The notes under the pieces: model-generated | What the model was told of the DNA's origin: nothing | Database searches by the model: none | What the model saw: the letters and a program-made list of their open reading frames with translations, nothing else | Source: Bin5 sp034422415 | Lineage (GTDB): Bacteria > Chloroflexota > Anaerolineae > Caldilineales > Caldilineaceae | DNA: 64,000 nucleotides | Direction of reading: 5' to 3' | Assembly (NCBI GenBank): GCA_965202955.1 | Contig: OZ241871.1 | Coordinates: forward strand, 248,001 to 312,000 | Shown here: in pieces, positions 7,062 through 15,659 of the stretch | How positions within the stretch are numbered: position 1 is the stretch's first letter | Layout: the number at the start of each line of letters is the position of its first letter | Translations under genes and position numbers: made by a program

Positions 7062-8244
7062 GCGTCTCCCCTCCGGCGCCCTTTCGCCTCAAATGCGTGG
7101 TCAGCCCATCCAGCGTGGCGAACTTTCTCTCACTCCCGGCGACCTTCAGCAAGTAACTCGGCCTGTCGTCATTCCCACGCACGGAAACAGTACCGATCGG
7201 GCCCCCGCGAGCGGGCACCTCTTCCACGGCGCGACCGGCTTCAGAAGCCGGTCGCAGGCGGTCAGGACGGACTGGCCCCCGCCCGCCCTCCAATGCGTAT
7301 CTCGAATTGGCAGCCGCCGCCCCGTCGAAGGAGCTGCCATTCGTTCGACCGTTAACTGCGACTTCCTCCACCGCATAGCCGACCCGTTCGAGTGCGTGGC
7401 GCGTCCAGAAAGCGGCTGCGCCTTCGCCCTGGAGGAGAATCAGTCCGCAGCTCTCCTCGCGCGTGTGAAATGAGCCGCGATCGCGGTCGAACGTCACGCC
7501 TTCGGCCGAAAAGACCTGCTCAAATGCGCCACCGAGCACCAGGTCCTCCGGCGCGCCGTCATAAAGCGCCCCATCGGCCGAAAGCAGCCACAGACGGTCC
7601 GCGTTCCGCAGCGCCAGGTCCAGGTCGTGCGTGGAGAGCAATATCGCCTGGCCGTTCTCCCGCGCCAGCCGCCGCAGCAGGTCCATCACCTCCACCCGGC
7701 GCGGCAGGTCGAGAAAAGCCGTCGGCTCGTCAAGCAACATGACGCGCGGCTCCTGGGCCAGCGCACGCGCAATCAGGATCTTCTGACGTTCCCCGTCGCT
7801 CATCTCGACGATCAGACGGTCGGCGAGCCCATCGGCCCGCACCGCATGCAAAGCCCACCGCACGATCCGCTCGTCACTCTCGTTCAACGTCCCCGTCCAG
7901 CCAGTGTAAGGATGCCGGCCCAGACTTACAAGCCCAAAACCGGACATCGCCCCGACATCGACCCGGTCCGTCAGCACGACGCTCAGCCGGCGCGCCAGCT
8001 GCCCCGGGCGCAGTTCCTCCAGCGGCCTTCCATCCAGCCAAATCCGGCCGGACAGCGCAGGCTGCAGCCGCGCCAGCGTGCGCATGAGCGTTGACTTTCC
8101 CGCGCCGTTCGGTCCCAGCAGACAGACCAGCTCGCCAGGCCGCAACGCGAATCTCAGCCCGCTGGCAATGACCGTAGCAACCCTGCGCGCGCGGCGATAG
8201 CCAATCGAAAGAGATTCCGTTCGCAACACATCTCCATCGCCCAT
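7045..8244 (-). CDS. btuD: Cobalamin/corrinoid ABC transporter ATP-binding protein with C-terminal extension
   Basis: A FecE/BtuD-type importer ATPase of 399 residues if translation begins at ATG 8244, which has an adjacent GGAGGGGGG ribosome site; ATG 8259 is the alternative. Walker A is GPNGAGKS, the signature region reads MSDGERQK (D in place of the usual first G of SGGERQ), Walker B is VMLLDEPTA, and the switch His is in STHDLD. The ATPase domain ends near residue 260. The remaining roughly 140 residues form an extra region containing LERVGYAVEEV and a low-complexity stretch; such tails are absent from E. coli BtuD. It partners the adjacent permease and the binding protein at the head of the operon. 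Confidence 0.88.
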   Translation of the reverse strand: MGDGDVLRTESLSIGYRRARRVATVIASGLRFALRPGELVCLLGPNGAGKSTLMRTLARLQPALSGRIWLDGRPLEELRPGQLARRLSVVLTDRVDVGAMSGFGLVSLGRHPYTGWTGTLNESDERIVRWALHAVRADGLADRLIVEMSDGERQKILIARALAQEPRVMLLDEPTAFLDLPRRVEVMDLLRRLARENGQAILLSTHDLDLALRNADRLWLLSADGALYDGAPEDLVLGGAFEQVFSAEGVTFDRDRGSFHTREESCGLILLQGEGAAAFWTRHALERVGYAVEEVAVNGRTNGSSFDGAAAANSRYALEGGRGPVRPDRLRPASEAGRAVEEVPARGGPIGTVSVRGNDDRPSYLLKVAGSERKFATLDGLTTHLRRKGAGGETHAKVD

Positions 8245-8258
8245 CAGGCCCCCCTCCA

Positions 8259-9383
8259 TCAGCCGGCAAACGCCTGGCGCAGATTGCGCTGGCGCAAGAT
8301 CACCCAGATGACAACCGGCGCGCCGACCAAGGCGGTCACCGCGTTTAGCGGCAGCGTCAACTGACTGCCGGGCAGCCCGGCGACAATGTCAGCCCCCAAC
8401 GCCAGGGTCGCTCCCATGAATGAGACCGCGGGCAGCAGCAGCCTGTGGTCCGAACTGTGCAACAGGCTGCGGCAAAGGTGCGGGACGGCGATCCCCAAGA
8501 AGCCGATCGGCCCGCAGAAAGCGGTCACGACACCGGCCAGCACGGCCGACGAACCAATGATCCCCAGCCGGACGCGGCGCACGTTCAGACCGAGGGAGCG
8601 CGCGTATGTCTCGCCCAGCAGCAGCGCATTGAGCGGTTTCATCAGCAGATGACCGCCCGCCAGCCCGAGCAGAATCGCCGGCGCCATGACCTGAAGCTGG
8701 CGCCACGTTACCCCGCCAAAGGAACCGAAAGTCCACGAAATGTAGGCCTGGATGCGCTCAACCACGCTGAAATAGATCAACACACTCACCAGCGCGCTGG
8801 TCGTATAACCGAACATCAGCCCCAGAATAAGCAGCGTCATCCCACTCTGCACCCGGCGTGCCACCGCCATCACCAGCAGCAACACCAGGCCGGAACCGAG
8901 AATCGCCGACAAAGCCAGGCTGGTATCCCCAGCCAGGCTGATACCCGCCAGAAGCGTCGTGCTGCCACCCAGGCCGACCGCGACACCTGCGAGCAGCACA
9001 GTCAGGGCCACGCCGAGGCTGGCCCCGGAACTGATCCCCAGCACGAAGGGACCGGCCAGCGGATTGCGGAAGAGCGTCTGCATCTGCAGCCCGCTCACCG
9101 ACAGGGCAGCCCCCGCCAGCATCGCCGTCAATGCCTTGGGCAGGCGGAACTTCAACACGATCGTCGTCCAGGCCGTCTTGGAAGCATCGCCGCCCAGCAA
9201 TACCGCAACGATCTCATCCAGCGGAATCCGTACGGAGCCGACCGCAAGGCTTAACAGGAAAGCCGCAAGCGCAATCAGCGCCAATCCGGCCAGCAGCAGG
9301 CCCGGACCCAGGGCGACGCCCCGCGTCAGTTCTGGCTGCACGCCCGGGCTCGGTGTCGCAAGGGGAATATTCCCTCTACTCAT
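8259..9383 (-). CDS. btuC: Cobalamin/iron-complex ABC transporter permease (FecCD family)
   Basis: This 374-residue integral membrane protein carries the about ten hydrophobic helices of the BtuC/FecCD family. Recognisable landmarks are LRLPKALTAMLAGAALSVSG (written with K-F-R-L-P in this protein), RNPLAGPFVLGISSGAS and, near the end, GPIGFLGIAVPHLCR, the loop that contacts the ATPase. A homodimer would form the corrinoid channel. The gene overlaps the cobU gene upstream by 8 bases and the ATPase gene downstream, so it is part of the riboswitch-controlled B12 operon; that context makes corrinoid the likely substrate rather than siderophore. Confidence 0.92.
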   Translation of the reverse strand: MSRGNIPLATPSPGVQPELTRGVALGPGLLLAGLALIALAAFLLSLAVGSVRIPLDEIVAVLLGGDASKTAWTTIVLKFRLPKALTAMLAGAALSVSGLQMQTLFRNPLAGPFVLGISSGASLGVALTVLLAGVAVGLGGSTTLLAGISLAGDTSLALSAILGSGLVLLLVMAVARRVQSGMTLLILGLMFGYTTSALVSVLIYFSVVERIQAYISWTFGSFGGVTWRQLQVMAPAILLGLAGGHLLMKPLNALLLGETYARSLGLNVRRVRLGIIGSSAVLAGVVTAFCGPIGFLGIAVPHLCRSLLHSSDHRLLLPAVSFMGATLALGADIVAGLPGSQLTLPLNAVTALVGAPVVIWVILRQRNLRQAFAG

Positions 9384-9993
9384 CGCTCTCCATCACCCCG
9401 GCTGCACCCGCCGCCGCACCTGTAGTCGCGCCCCCTGCCGCCGCTCCGTCTTTCAGAACAACGGGAATGCCCGCCACCATAAGTACCACCCTGTCAGCGG
9501 CGGCGGCTAATCTCTGGTTGGCCTGGCCCAGCCGATCCCGAAAAGCCCGTCCCAAGGGTGTGACCGGAGCCAGGCCGGTCCCGACTTCATTGGATACGAC
9601 GATCGTATCGCAGTGAGGAGGCAATGCCCTGGCCGCCTCCACGAGCGCCCCAATCTCCTGTTCGACCCGCTCCAGCACCTCTTCGGCGTACGGGTCCGCC
9701 TGATCGACCAGCAAGTTCGACACCAGCAGCGTGACGCAGTCGACGACAACGCTAGAATAGCGCCCGGGCTGCCGGCGGATCGCTTGGCCGACGCTATGCC
9801 TGGCTTCAACCGTCCGCCATTCAGCCGACCGTTCAGCCCTGTGTTTGTCAATGCGCAGCTGCATCTCCTCGTCCCCGGGATCCGCCGTGGCGACGTAGAG
9901 GACGTTGTCGCCGCAGCCCTGCTCCGCCATGCGTACCGCGGCAGCGCTCTTTCCGCTGCGGGCGCCGCCGAGAACTAATGTCAGGTTCCCCAC
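9376..9993 (-). CDS. cobU: Adenosylcobinamide kinase / adenosylcobinamide-phosphate guanylyltransferase
   Basis: A 205-residue bifunctional enzyme of the lower-ligand assembly pathway. It phosphorylates adenosylcobinamide and then attaches GMP from GTP. The N-terminal P-loop LVLGGARSGKS is the family signature. Other landmarks are VATADPGDEEM, RIDKHRAERS (which carries the guanylylated His region), VVDCVTLLVSNLL and VSNEVGTGL. The length is normal. The next gene, cobS, supplies the following step, so the operon supports salvage of incomplete corrinoids as well as uptake. Confidence 0.95.
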   Translation of the reverse strand: MGNLTLVLGGARSGKSAAAVRMAEQGCGDNVLYVATADPGDEEMQLRIDKHRAERSAEWRTVEARHSVGQAIRRQPGRYSSVVVDCVTLLVSNLLVDQADPYAEEVLERVEQEIGALVEAARALPPHCDTIVVSNEVGTGLAPVTPLGRAFRDRLGQANQRLAAAADRVVLMVAGIPVVLKDGAAAGGATTGAAAGAAGVMESDE

Positions 9994-10018
9994 AAACTCC
10001 CGTCCTGTCGATTGTGCC

Positions 10019-10777
10019 CTAGAGCGGCCAGTGCGCGACCAGCGTCACCAGGCAGAGGGTCTCGGCCACTTCACAAAGAGCGCCGTAGACGTCGCCCGTC
10101 AAACCCGGAATCCGCCTCAGCGTGAAACGAACCAGCAGCCACGCGCCGAGGCCGACCACCGCAACAGCCGCCGCCGTAGCAGCGATGCCCGCCAACGGAG
10201 CCAGAGCCGCGAGCGCAGCCGCCGTGAACGCCGAGGCGCCCACGAACTGCTGCCAACCGCTGTTCTCCTTCATCGCACGCCCCAGTCCCGCGGCGCGTGC
10301 ATACGGGTAGAGAGCTACCGCCGCGCTCATCACCCAACGGCCCAGGAGCGGCGCCGCAATCAGAGCGGCCGGCTTGGCCCCGATGACGCTCAGGGCCCCG
10401 AATTTCAACAGCAGCAGCGTCCCTCCCGCCGCGACCGCAAAAGCGCCTACACTCTCGTCCCGCAAAATCCGCAGACGGTCATCTGTCGTTCGTCCCCCCA
10501 GCAGGCCGTCGACTGCATCGACAAAGCCGTCAAAGTGCAGCGCCCCGCTGCAAAGTGTCCAGGCGCCAAGCAGAATCGCCGCCCCAACCGCCGCGGGGAA
10601 GACGGCCTCCAGGGGTCTCTGCAAGCCGAAAAGCAGCAGCCCGATCAGCAGGCCGACGAGCGGGAAGTACGCAACCGATTTCCCCAGCTCACGCGGCGAA
10701 ATGCTTCGCCGGAGAAGCGCCGGCGCCACTGTCAGGAACTGCACTGCAACCAATGCGTCGGTCAGCAAACCCCTCAC
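10019..10777 (-). CDS. cobS: Adenosylcobinamide-GDP ribazoletransferase (cobalamin synthase)
   Basis: A 252-residue polytopic membrane enzyme joining adenosylcobinamide-GDP with alpha-ribazole or its phosphate, the last step of nucleotide-loop assembly. The metal-binding Asp-rich motif appears as HFDGFVDAVDGLLGG, followed by RLRILRDESVGAFA, both diagnostic. Starting at MRGLLTDALVAVQFLT gives the normal N-terminus. It sits 25 bases upstream of cobU and 67 bases downstream of the binding-protein gene. No cobT, cobC or corrin-ring genes are visible in the window, which suggests salvage or a separate locus for the rest. Confidence 0.95.
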   Translation of the reverse strand: MRGLLTDALVAVQFLTVAPALLRRSISPRELGKSVAYFPLVGLLIGLLLFGLQRPLEAVFPAAVGAAILLGAWTLCSGALHFDGFVDAVDGLLGGRTTDDRLRILRDESVGAFAVAAGGTLLLLKFGALSVIGAKPAALIAAPLLGRWVMSAAVALYPYARAAGLGRAMKENSGWQQFVGASAFTAAALAALAPLAGIAATAAAVAVVGLGAWLLVRFTLRRIPGLTGDVYGALCEVAETLCLVTLVAHWPL

Positions 10778-10844
10778 AATGCAGATGTTTTCTCCGCAAA
10801 GCCCCGCCGCTTCAGGTCATATTCTGGTGCGGTCGCAAACACGT

Positions 10845-12086
10845 TCACTTTATCTGACGAAAGAACTCCAACTCGTGATCCGGCAGCAGATGCGGGTGCA
10901 GAATCCTCACCAGGTCCTTCAGAACTCTTTCCGGGTGGGCTGCGCCCTCTTCGTAATAGGCGTTGCCGCCGTTCTCGTTGACGTTGGCATTGTTGTTGAA
11001 CAGCTGCCCTCTCTCCAGCGCCTCGAAATCCGCGTAACGAGGATCGCTGGCCATCACGTCCCCGATGCTGAACCAGAAAGAGTTGTCCGGGTTAAGCCAG
11101 AAGTCGGCACCGGCCGCAACTGCATAGACCGATTCAAAGCTAAGCGGCAGCGATCCCACGTCCCCTTGATCTGCCCAAAGATAGGCCGCGCCGGCATCCG
11201 CCAGCAGTTTGGCCATATAGCTGTTGGCCCCCGCCACATACCAGGTCCCGTTGTAGACACTGCCCAACAGGACGGTTGGCCGCTCTGGCAGCGATGCCGT
11301 CAGCTCAGCCACGCGCTGGTACTCTGCGGCAACGTCGTCAAACGCTTCAGCGGCATCCGCCTCGCGGTTGAAGAAGAGAGCGATGAATTTCATCCATTCC
11401 GCACGGCCTAGCGGGTCCTGCTCGACAAAGTCGCCGTTGAGCGCCACCGGTATGCCCGCCTCCAAAAGCACCGGGTGCGTGTCATAATCGGCGAAACCGG
11501 TTCCGTATGTCATCACGAGGGCGGGGTTCAGATCAAGGGTCAACTCGACATTGACACCCGCGCCGCCGCCAATCTCCGCGACCTCACCGGCCTCGATACG
11601 GGCCCGCACAGCCTCGTTGGTCGTCCACATGTAGCTGTCTATCCCGATCAGCCGGTCTATCAGCCCCAGGCTATCGAGGGTTGGCAGATAGGTCGTGGAC
11701 ATGGCGATCATGTCCGCAACAGGCACCTCGATGACGTCGCCATCCACATCCTGCGGCGCCGGCGTGCCGCACTGCACGAGCACGTAGCGAAAACTCTCCT
11801 GCGCACCCTGCCACGGATTCGTAACCGTCACTATCTTGAAATTGTTGTGATATTCGACCTCGAATCCGTTCGCGAATGAGACCGACAGCTTCTGGGGAAA
11901 GTAGTCGATCGACGGGTCATACGAGTCGGCGCAGCCTCCCTCCAGATTCTCCGACAGGGATGAAGCCGCAGTAGATCCCGGCGCGGTGGCCGTATCCGGC
12001 GTTGACTGGCCCTCGATTGGCGGGGCAACGCATCCGGCGAGCAACAGCAAAATGAATACAAGAAGCCGGCTTGGCAAGGTTGGCAT
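10845..12086 (-). CDS. btuF: Cobalamin/corrinoid ABC transporter substrate-binding lipoprotein
   Basis: A 413-residue exported lipoprotein with a lipobox LLAGC (lipidated Cys19) and a Pro/Thr/Ser-rich linker before the binding fold. The fold is the two-lobed, helix-linked type of BtuF/FhuD (Peripla_BP_2): FKIVTVTNPW at the start of lobe 1, TTYLPTLDSLGLIDRLIGI, VELTLDLNPALVMTYG and, in lobe 2, RPTVLLGSVYNGTWYVAG. The ribosome site GAGGAGAGTAAGAGG precedes the ATG. It heads the operon and is directly controlled by the upstream cobalamin riboswitch, which makes a corrinoid the likely ligand. Permease and ATPase lie four genes downstream, an unusual split order. Confidence 0.88.
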   Translation of the reverse strand: MPTLPSRLLVFILLLLAGCVAPPIEGQSTPDTATAPGSTAASSLSENLEGGCADSYDPSIDYFPQKLSVSFANGFEVEYHNNFKIVTVTNPWQGAQESFRYVLVQCGTPAPQDVDGDVIEVPVADMIAMSTTYLPTLDSLGLIDRLIGIDSYMWTTNEAVRARIEAGEVAEIGGGAGVNVELTLDLNPALVMTYGTGFADYDTHPVLLEAGIPVALNGDFVEQDPLGRAEWMKFIALFFNREADAAEAFDDVAAEYQRVAELTASLPERPTVLLGSVYNGTWYVAGANSYMAKLLADAGAAYLWADQGDVGSLPLSFESVYAVAAGADFWLNPDNSFWFSIGDVMASDPRYADFEALERGQLFNNNANVNENGGNAYYEEGAAHPERVLKDLVRILHPHLLPDHELEFFRQIK

Positions 12087-12168
12087 CCTCTTACTCTCCT
12101 CTTTTTTTGGATACAGTCCATTTCACTTGCCCCCGCCGCGCCGCACGAAACAGCCCCACAAACTGAGA

Positions 12169-12194
12169 CGTCCGATCTCTTGCGAGATCGGACG
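12169..12194 (-). terminator. Stem-loop of the riboswitch expression platform
   Basis: A perfect 10-bp stem with a 6-base loop (12169-12178 with 12185-12194) lies about 70 bases after the aptamer on the minus strand and about 75 bases before the btuF ribosome site. Only short T runs follow, so it may act as a weak terminator or as a spacer hairpin in a translation-type switch. Confidence 0.5.
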
Positions 12195-12263
12195 AATTCG
12201 GTAATGTCTAGCCCCAATGTGCAGGCTTCACTCCGCCACCCAATCCTCGAGATGTTTCAAGAG

Positions 12264-12440
12264 CGCGACAGAGGCGGTCGACCTGGCTTGGGTACTCCCC
12301 TGGCGACTCTCTTCTCGCGCGAAACCCTCGAGAACATCGAGATTCAGGGTCGTTATCCCTTACAGTTGCGGGACAGCGCCGGACTCTCACCGGCTTCGCC
12401 TTTTCGTCCCATGGCATCCGGACCATGGGTACCTCTGGCG
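12264..12440 (-). promoter_or_regulatory. Cobalamin riboswitch aptamer
   Basis: On the minus strand the conserved aptamer core is clear. A GACGAAAAGGCGAAGCCGGTG segment (read in two parts, with GAGAGTCCGGCG following) leads to CTGTCCCGCAACTGTAA, corresponding to the consensus GGTCCCGCCACTGTgA. The 3' B12-box-like AAGCCAGG/TCGACCGCCT is at 12271-12289. The box departs from consensus at the CCkGCC part. It lies between a strong promoter and the corrinoid-binding lipoprotein gene, so the whole uptake/salvage operon should be shut down by adenosylcobalamin. Confidence 0.9.
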
Positions 12441-12462
12441 TCAGTTATTCAGTTGTGGGCCC

Positions 12463-12491
12463 AGTGTAATACCAAGAACGAAAGATGTCAA
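12463..12491 (-). promoter_or_regulatory. Sigma-70-type promoter of the cobalamin operon
   Basis: A consensus TTGACA (-35, 12486-12491) is separated by 17 bases from TACACT (-10, 12463-12468) on the minus strand. The start site would fall about 15-20 bases before the riboswitch aptamer. Confidence 0.8.
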
Positions 12492-12506
12492 CTACTGTTG
12501 AACTGA

Positions 12507-12567
12507 GCGCACCCCGGGCCTCCGGGGAGCGCCTGTCCTTTGCGCATTGGACCAGTTTTGGCATACT
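12507..12567 (+). promoter_or_regulatory. GC hairpin and possible promoter for the fmdB-hisZ-hisG set
   Basis: A stem of GCGC and CCCCGG around a GCCT loop (12507-12532) separates the two divergent units. It is followed by TTGCGC (12540-12545) and CATACT (12562-12567) with 16-base spacing, a moderate promoter pointing to the plus-strand genes. The function of the hairpin is not clear. Confidence 0.4.
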
Positions 12568-12632
12568 GTTGACAGCCGCAGGCCAGGTTCGCTCCTTCAG
12601 CCGTTAGCCAGCGAAGCGCAACACAATCCACC

Positions 12633-12920
12633 ATGCCAATCTACGAGTATATCTGCCAGCAATGTGATCACCGCTTCGATCGACTGTGGCCAACTGCGGC
12701 CGCAGCCGAAGGTCAGCAGCCGGTCTGCCCCGGCTGCGCGAGCACAGCCACACGTCGGGCCGTCTCGCAGGTATCCGTGCTGGGGGCTCTGGGCGGGCTT
12801 ACGCCGCAGGAGCAGAGCGCGGCCGGCGCCGAATCAGCCAGGCAACAATCGTTTACACCCAAAGAACAGATTCAGACACTGCAGGCCAACAGGCAGAAGA
12901 AGCGCGAGCGGGGCCGATGA
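12633..12920 (+). CDS. FmdB-family zinc-ribbon protein
   Basis: A 95-residue protein opening with the FmdB signature MPIYEYICQQC, a one-Zn ribbon with CQQC and CPGC pairs, then a Gln/Ser-rich tail ending in a basic KKRERGR. FmdB-type proteins are named for a putative regulator of formamidase but most have no proven role; metal binding is the only safe prediction. The stop overlaps the hisZ start (ATGA), so the two are translationally coupled, although no functional link to histidine synthesis is known. Confidence 0.85.
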   Translation: MPIYEYICQQCDHRFDRLWPTAAAAEGQQPVCPGCASTATRRAVSQVSVLGALGGLTPQEQSAAGAESARQQSFTPKEQIQTLQANRQKKRERGR

Positions 12921-14212
12921 ACGGACAGGTCCCGTTCGGTGTCGCCGACTACTTCTGGGAAGAGGCGCGCAATCGCCAGCGCCTCCTCGACCGCTTGATG
13001 GAGACCTTTCGCGCCTGGGGCTACGGCGACGTTATTCCGCCCATGTTCGAGTTCGATGCAAGCCTCAGCGCGCAGTATGACGAGCGGCTGCGCTCCGATA
13101 TGTATCGCTTTCTCGACCGCGACGGCAGCACCCTCTCCCTGCGCCCGGAGTTCACGACGTCAGTCGCCCGACTGGTCGGAGCCCGACTGCACGACTGGCC
13201 AATGCCGCAGCGCTTCTGCTACGGTGGCAGCGTATTCCGCTACCTCGAACCGCAGGCAGGTCAACAGCGCGAGTTCTGGCAGGTAGGCGGCGAACTGATC
13301 GGCGCGCCCACGCCGGCCGCGGACGCGGAAATCCTTGCTCTCACCGCCGCGAGCTTGCAGGTAGCGGAGCTGACCGACTACCGTCTGATCCTGGGTCACA
13401 TCGGCTATTACCGCAACCTCCTCCAGGCTCTTGCGCTGACGCAGGAGCACTCGCAACGCCTGCAATATGCGCTGAATCGCAAAAGCGAACCCTTGCTGGC
13501 CGACTTCCTGCGCGATACGCCCTTGCGCACCGGACAGAGGCAGGCGGTCGAAACGCTGCCGCACTTGGTCGGCGGCGAAATAGATAGCATCCTGTCACAG
13601 GCCGAGAGGCATATCCAGAACAGTGGGATGCACGAGGCCCTGCAGAATCTGCGCCGTATCGTTGAAGCCCTCGCCGGCTATGGTATCCTGGACAATTTGA
13701 TAATCGACCTGACCGAGATCCGCAATCTCGGCTACTACACGGGCATCTCATTCGAGGCCCTGACACCGGGGCTGGGAACGGCAGTCGGCAGCGGCGGGCG
13801 CTATGACGATCTCGTCGGCCACTTCGGGCCCCCGCAACCAGCGGTCGGTGTGGCTCTGGGCGTAGACCTGCTGCAGCTGGCGCGCAATCGCCAGGAAGCG
13901 GGCGACGCGAAAGACGGCCCCCGCCCCTGTCGCCCCGCTCTGGCACTTGCAAAAGGGAGCGACGCTGCGCTGGCCGAAGTGCAGTTGCTGCGCGCGGCCG
14001 GCCTGCAGGTCCAGCTGGACGTTAACGGTTGGTCAGTCGAGTCCGCCCTGGACTACGCCGTGCAGACCGGCATCCGCGACGTTCTTCTATGGGACAATGG
14101 CTTTCTCCATCACTGTAGAGACGGTGAGGGTGGATTTGCCCTTCTTGGTCCACTCGATAAAGACCGGCTATCGCTCGCCCAGACCGCGCACCCGGGAGAG
14201 CCCAGTCCGTGA
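12917..14212 (+). CDS. hisZ: ATP phosphoribosyltransferase regulatory subunit
   Basis: A 431-residue class II aminoacyl-tRNA synthetase paralogue. The HisRS-like catalytic core motifs are visible: PPMFEF, LSLRPEFT (motif 2 region), RFCYGGSVFRY and the later LGYYTGISFEA and GSGGRYDDL. No C-terminal anticodon domain of the normal kind follows, and the adjacent gene is a short-form hisG. This fits HisZ, which activates short HisG in a hetero-octamer for the first step of histidine synthesis. The start ATG overlaps the stop of the zinc-ribbon gene, and the stop overlaps the GTG of hisG. Confidence 0.92.
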   Translation: MNGQVPFGVADYFWEEARNRQRLLDRLMETFRAWGYGDVIPPMFEFDASLSAQYDERLRSDMYRFLDRDGSTLSLRPEFTTSVARLVGARLHDWPMPQRFCYGGSVFRYLEPQAGQQREFWQVGGELIGAPTPAADAEILALTAASLQVAELTDYRLILGHIGYYRNLLQALALTQEHSQRLQYALNRKSEPLLADFLRDTPLRTGQRQAVETLPHLVGGEIDSILSQAERHIQNSGMHEALQNLRRIVEALAGYGILDNLIIDLTEIRNLGYYTGISFEALTPGLGTAVGSGGRYDDLVGHFGPPQPAVGVALGVDLLQLARNRQEAGDAKDGPRPCRPALALAKGSDAALAEVQLLRAAGLQVQLDVNGWSVESALDYAVQTGIRDVLLWDNGFLHHCRDGEGGFALLGPLDKDRLSLAQTAHPGEPSP

Positions 14213-15000
14213 GCCAGCCAACGTGCGCTCCCGTAACTGATCCTGCTGAAATACTGGAGCGATCCCCCTTGCCGGCCGGTCGGACACCCTCTGTGCAGTC
14301 CCTGCTGTTCGCCCTGCCCAAAGGGCGGCTGACGCACGATAGCCTGACTTTCCTGAAGCGGGCGGGGCTGCCAGTTCCCACCGATACCGCCAGTCGTAAG
14401 CTTGTACTGCCGGCCGCGGACGGCTCCATCGGCTTTGTGATGGCAAAACCACGCGACGTGCCCACCTATGTTGAGCACGGCGCAGCCGACCTGGGAATCT
14501 GTGGGCTGGACGTGGTGCGGGAGACCGACCGCGCCGTCTACGAGCCGCTGCTTCTCCCGTTTGGACAGTGCCGTCTCTGCCTGGCCGGCCCCGCAGATCG
14601 CTCGCCGCCACAGGTAGACGCCACAGTCGAGCGCCCCGAACCGGTCTCCGAAGAAACAGCATCATCTCCAGGGGCGACCGGGATGCCCCTGCGCTACATG
14701 AGTCAGCCGCGCATTGCGACAGAGTTCCCTCGACTCACACGGCAATACTTCGCCGCTCGGGGTGTCAATGCCGAGATCATCGCCCTAGGCGGCTCTGTCG
14801 AATTGGGTCCCATTCTCGGCCTGGCCGACCTCATTGTCGACATCGTCCAGACGGGTGAGACACTCCGCCTGAACGGGCTTGTCGAAATGCGCACAGTTCT
14901 GCAGAGTCAGGCCGTGCTGTTGGTCAACCGCACCTCATACCAGCTCAAAGCAGCCGCAATCAACAGAATTATCGAGCGAATGGGCAGGCTTACAACATGA
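14209..15000 (+). CDS. hisG: ATP phosphoribosyltransferase catalytic subunit, short form
   Basis: Condenses ATP with PRPP in the first step of histidine synthesis. The catalytic core begins with LLFALPKGRL and continues through VMAKPRDVPTYVEHG, AADLGICGLDV and GGSVELGP. The PRPP-binding stretch ADLIVDIVQTGETLRLNGL is near the end. It lacks the C-terminal regulatory domain of the long form, consistent with dependence on HisZ encoded next to it. The overlapping GTG start (14209) gives a roughly 30-residue N-terminal extension; GTG 14293 would give a canonical length. A non-conserved loop of about 27 residues (RSPPQVDATVE onward) is inserted before the strand MPLRYMSQPRIATEFP. Confidence 0.93.
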   Translation: MSQPTCAPVTDPAEILERSPLPAGRTPSVQSLLFALPKGRLTHDSLTFLKRAGLPVPTDTASRKLVLPAADGSIGFVMAKPRDVPTYVEHGAADLGICGLDVVRETDRAVYEPLLLPFGQCRLCLAGPADRSPPQVDATVERPEPVSEETASSPGATGMPLRYMSQPRIATEFPRLTRQYFAARGVNAEIIALGGSVELGPILGLADLIVDIVQTGETLRLNGLVEMRTVLQSQAVLLVNRTSYQLKAAAINRIIERMGRLTT

Positions 15001-15079
15001 GCGTCGACCGGCGAGCTTCCAACAAACCGGAGAACCCTCGCAGATTGGCGGCCGAGCACACGGCCAGAAGGGACCACTT

Positions 15080-15625
15080 GTGCCCGAAATAAAGGCATCA
15101 TCTCTGATACAAGGCGCTAAGTTTGTCGCCTTGCGGCCCTTCGGCGATGAGCGGGGCAAATTTCTGGAGACCTTCCGCAAGGAGTGGTTTCCTGAACGTA
15201 GTTGGGAACGGATGCAGTCGAATGTCAGCTATTCAAAGGCAGGCGTGCTGCGCGGGCTGCACTTCCATTTCCACCAAGTGGACTACTGGTTCTGTGTCCA
15301 GGGCAGGATTCAGGTAGTGCTCGCCGACCTCCGGCCCGACAGCCCGACGTACCGTCAGACGGAAACCGTCGAAATCGGTGAGCGCTACCCCTTGGGCGTC
15401 TTTATCCCCGTCGGCGTGGCACACGGTTTCCTCGCCCTGACAGATGCAGCGCTCGCATACAACGTTGACAACTATTACGACAGCACCGACGAGCACGGCG
15501 TCGCCTGGGACGACCCGGATCTTGCCGTCGGCTGGCTCGCCACGGCTCCTTTCCTGTCTGAAAGGGACCGCTCCAATCCCCCGCTTGCGGCGCTGCCCGT
15601 AGCCAGCCTGCCCCGCCTGGCCTGA
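15080..15625 (+). CDS. dTDP-4-dehydrorhamnose 3,5-epimerase-like sugar epimerase
   Basis: A 181-residue RmlC/RfbC-family cupin. FGDERGKFLETFR, NVSYSKAGVLRGLHFH (with the catalytic His) and FIPVGVAHGFLAL match the family, and the length is typical. The start is GTG 15080, preceded by AGAAGGGA; no in-frame ATG gives a plausible N-terminus. Epimerases of this family act on dTDP-4-keto-6-deoxyglucose for rhamnose in cell-surface glycans. The other rml genes are not nearby, so the exact nucleotide-sugar substrate is not settled. Confidence 0.85.
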   Translation: MPEIKASSLIQGAKFVALRPFGDERGKFLETFRKEWFPERSWERMQSNVSYSKAGVLRGLHFHFHQVDYWFCVQGRIQVVLADLRPDSPTYRQTETVEIGERYPLGVFIPVGVAHGFLALTDAALAYNVDNYYDSTDEHGVAWDDPDLAVGWLATAPFLSERDRSNPPLAALPVASLPRLA

Positions 15626-15659
15626 GTCAAAGTAAGGCGTTCGCCACCAGGAAAGTGCC

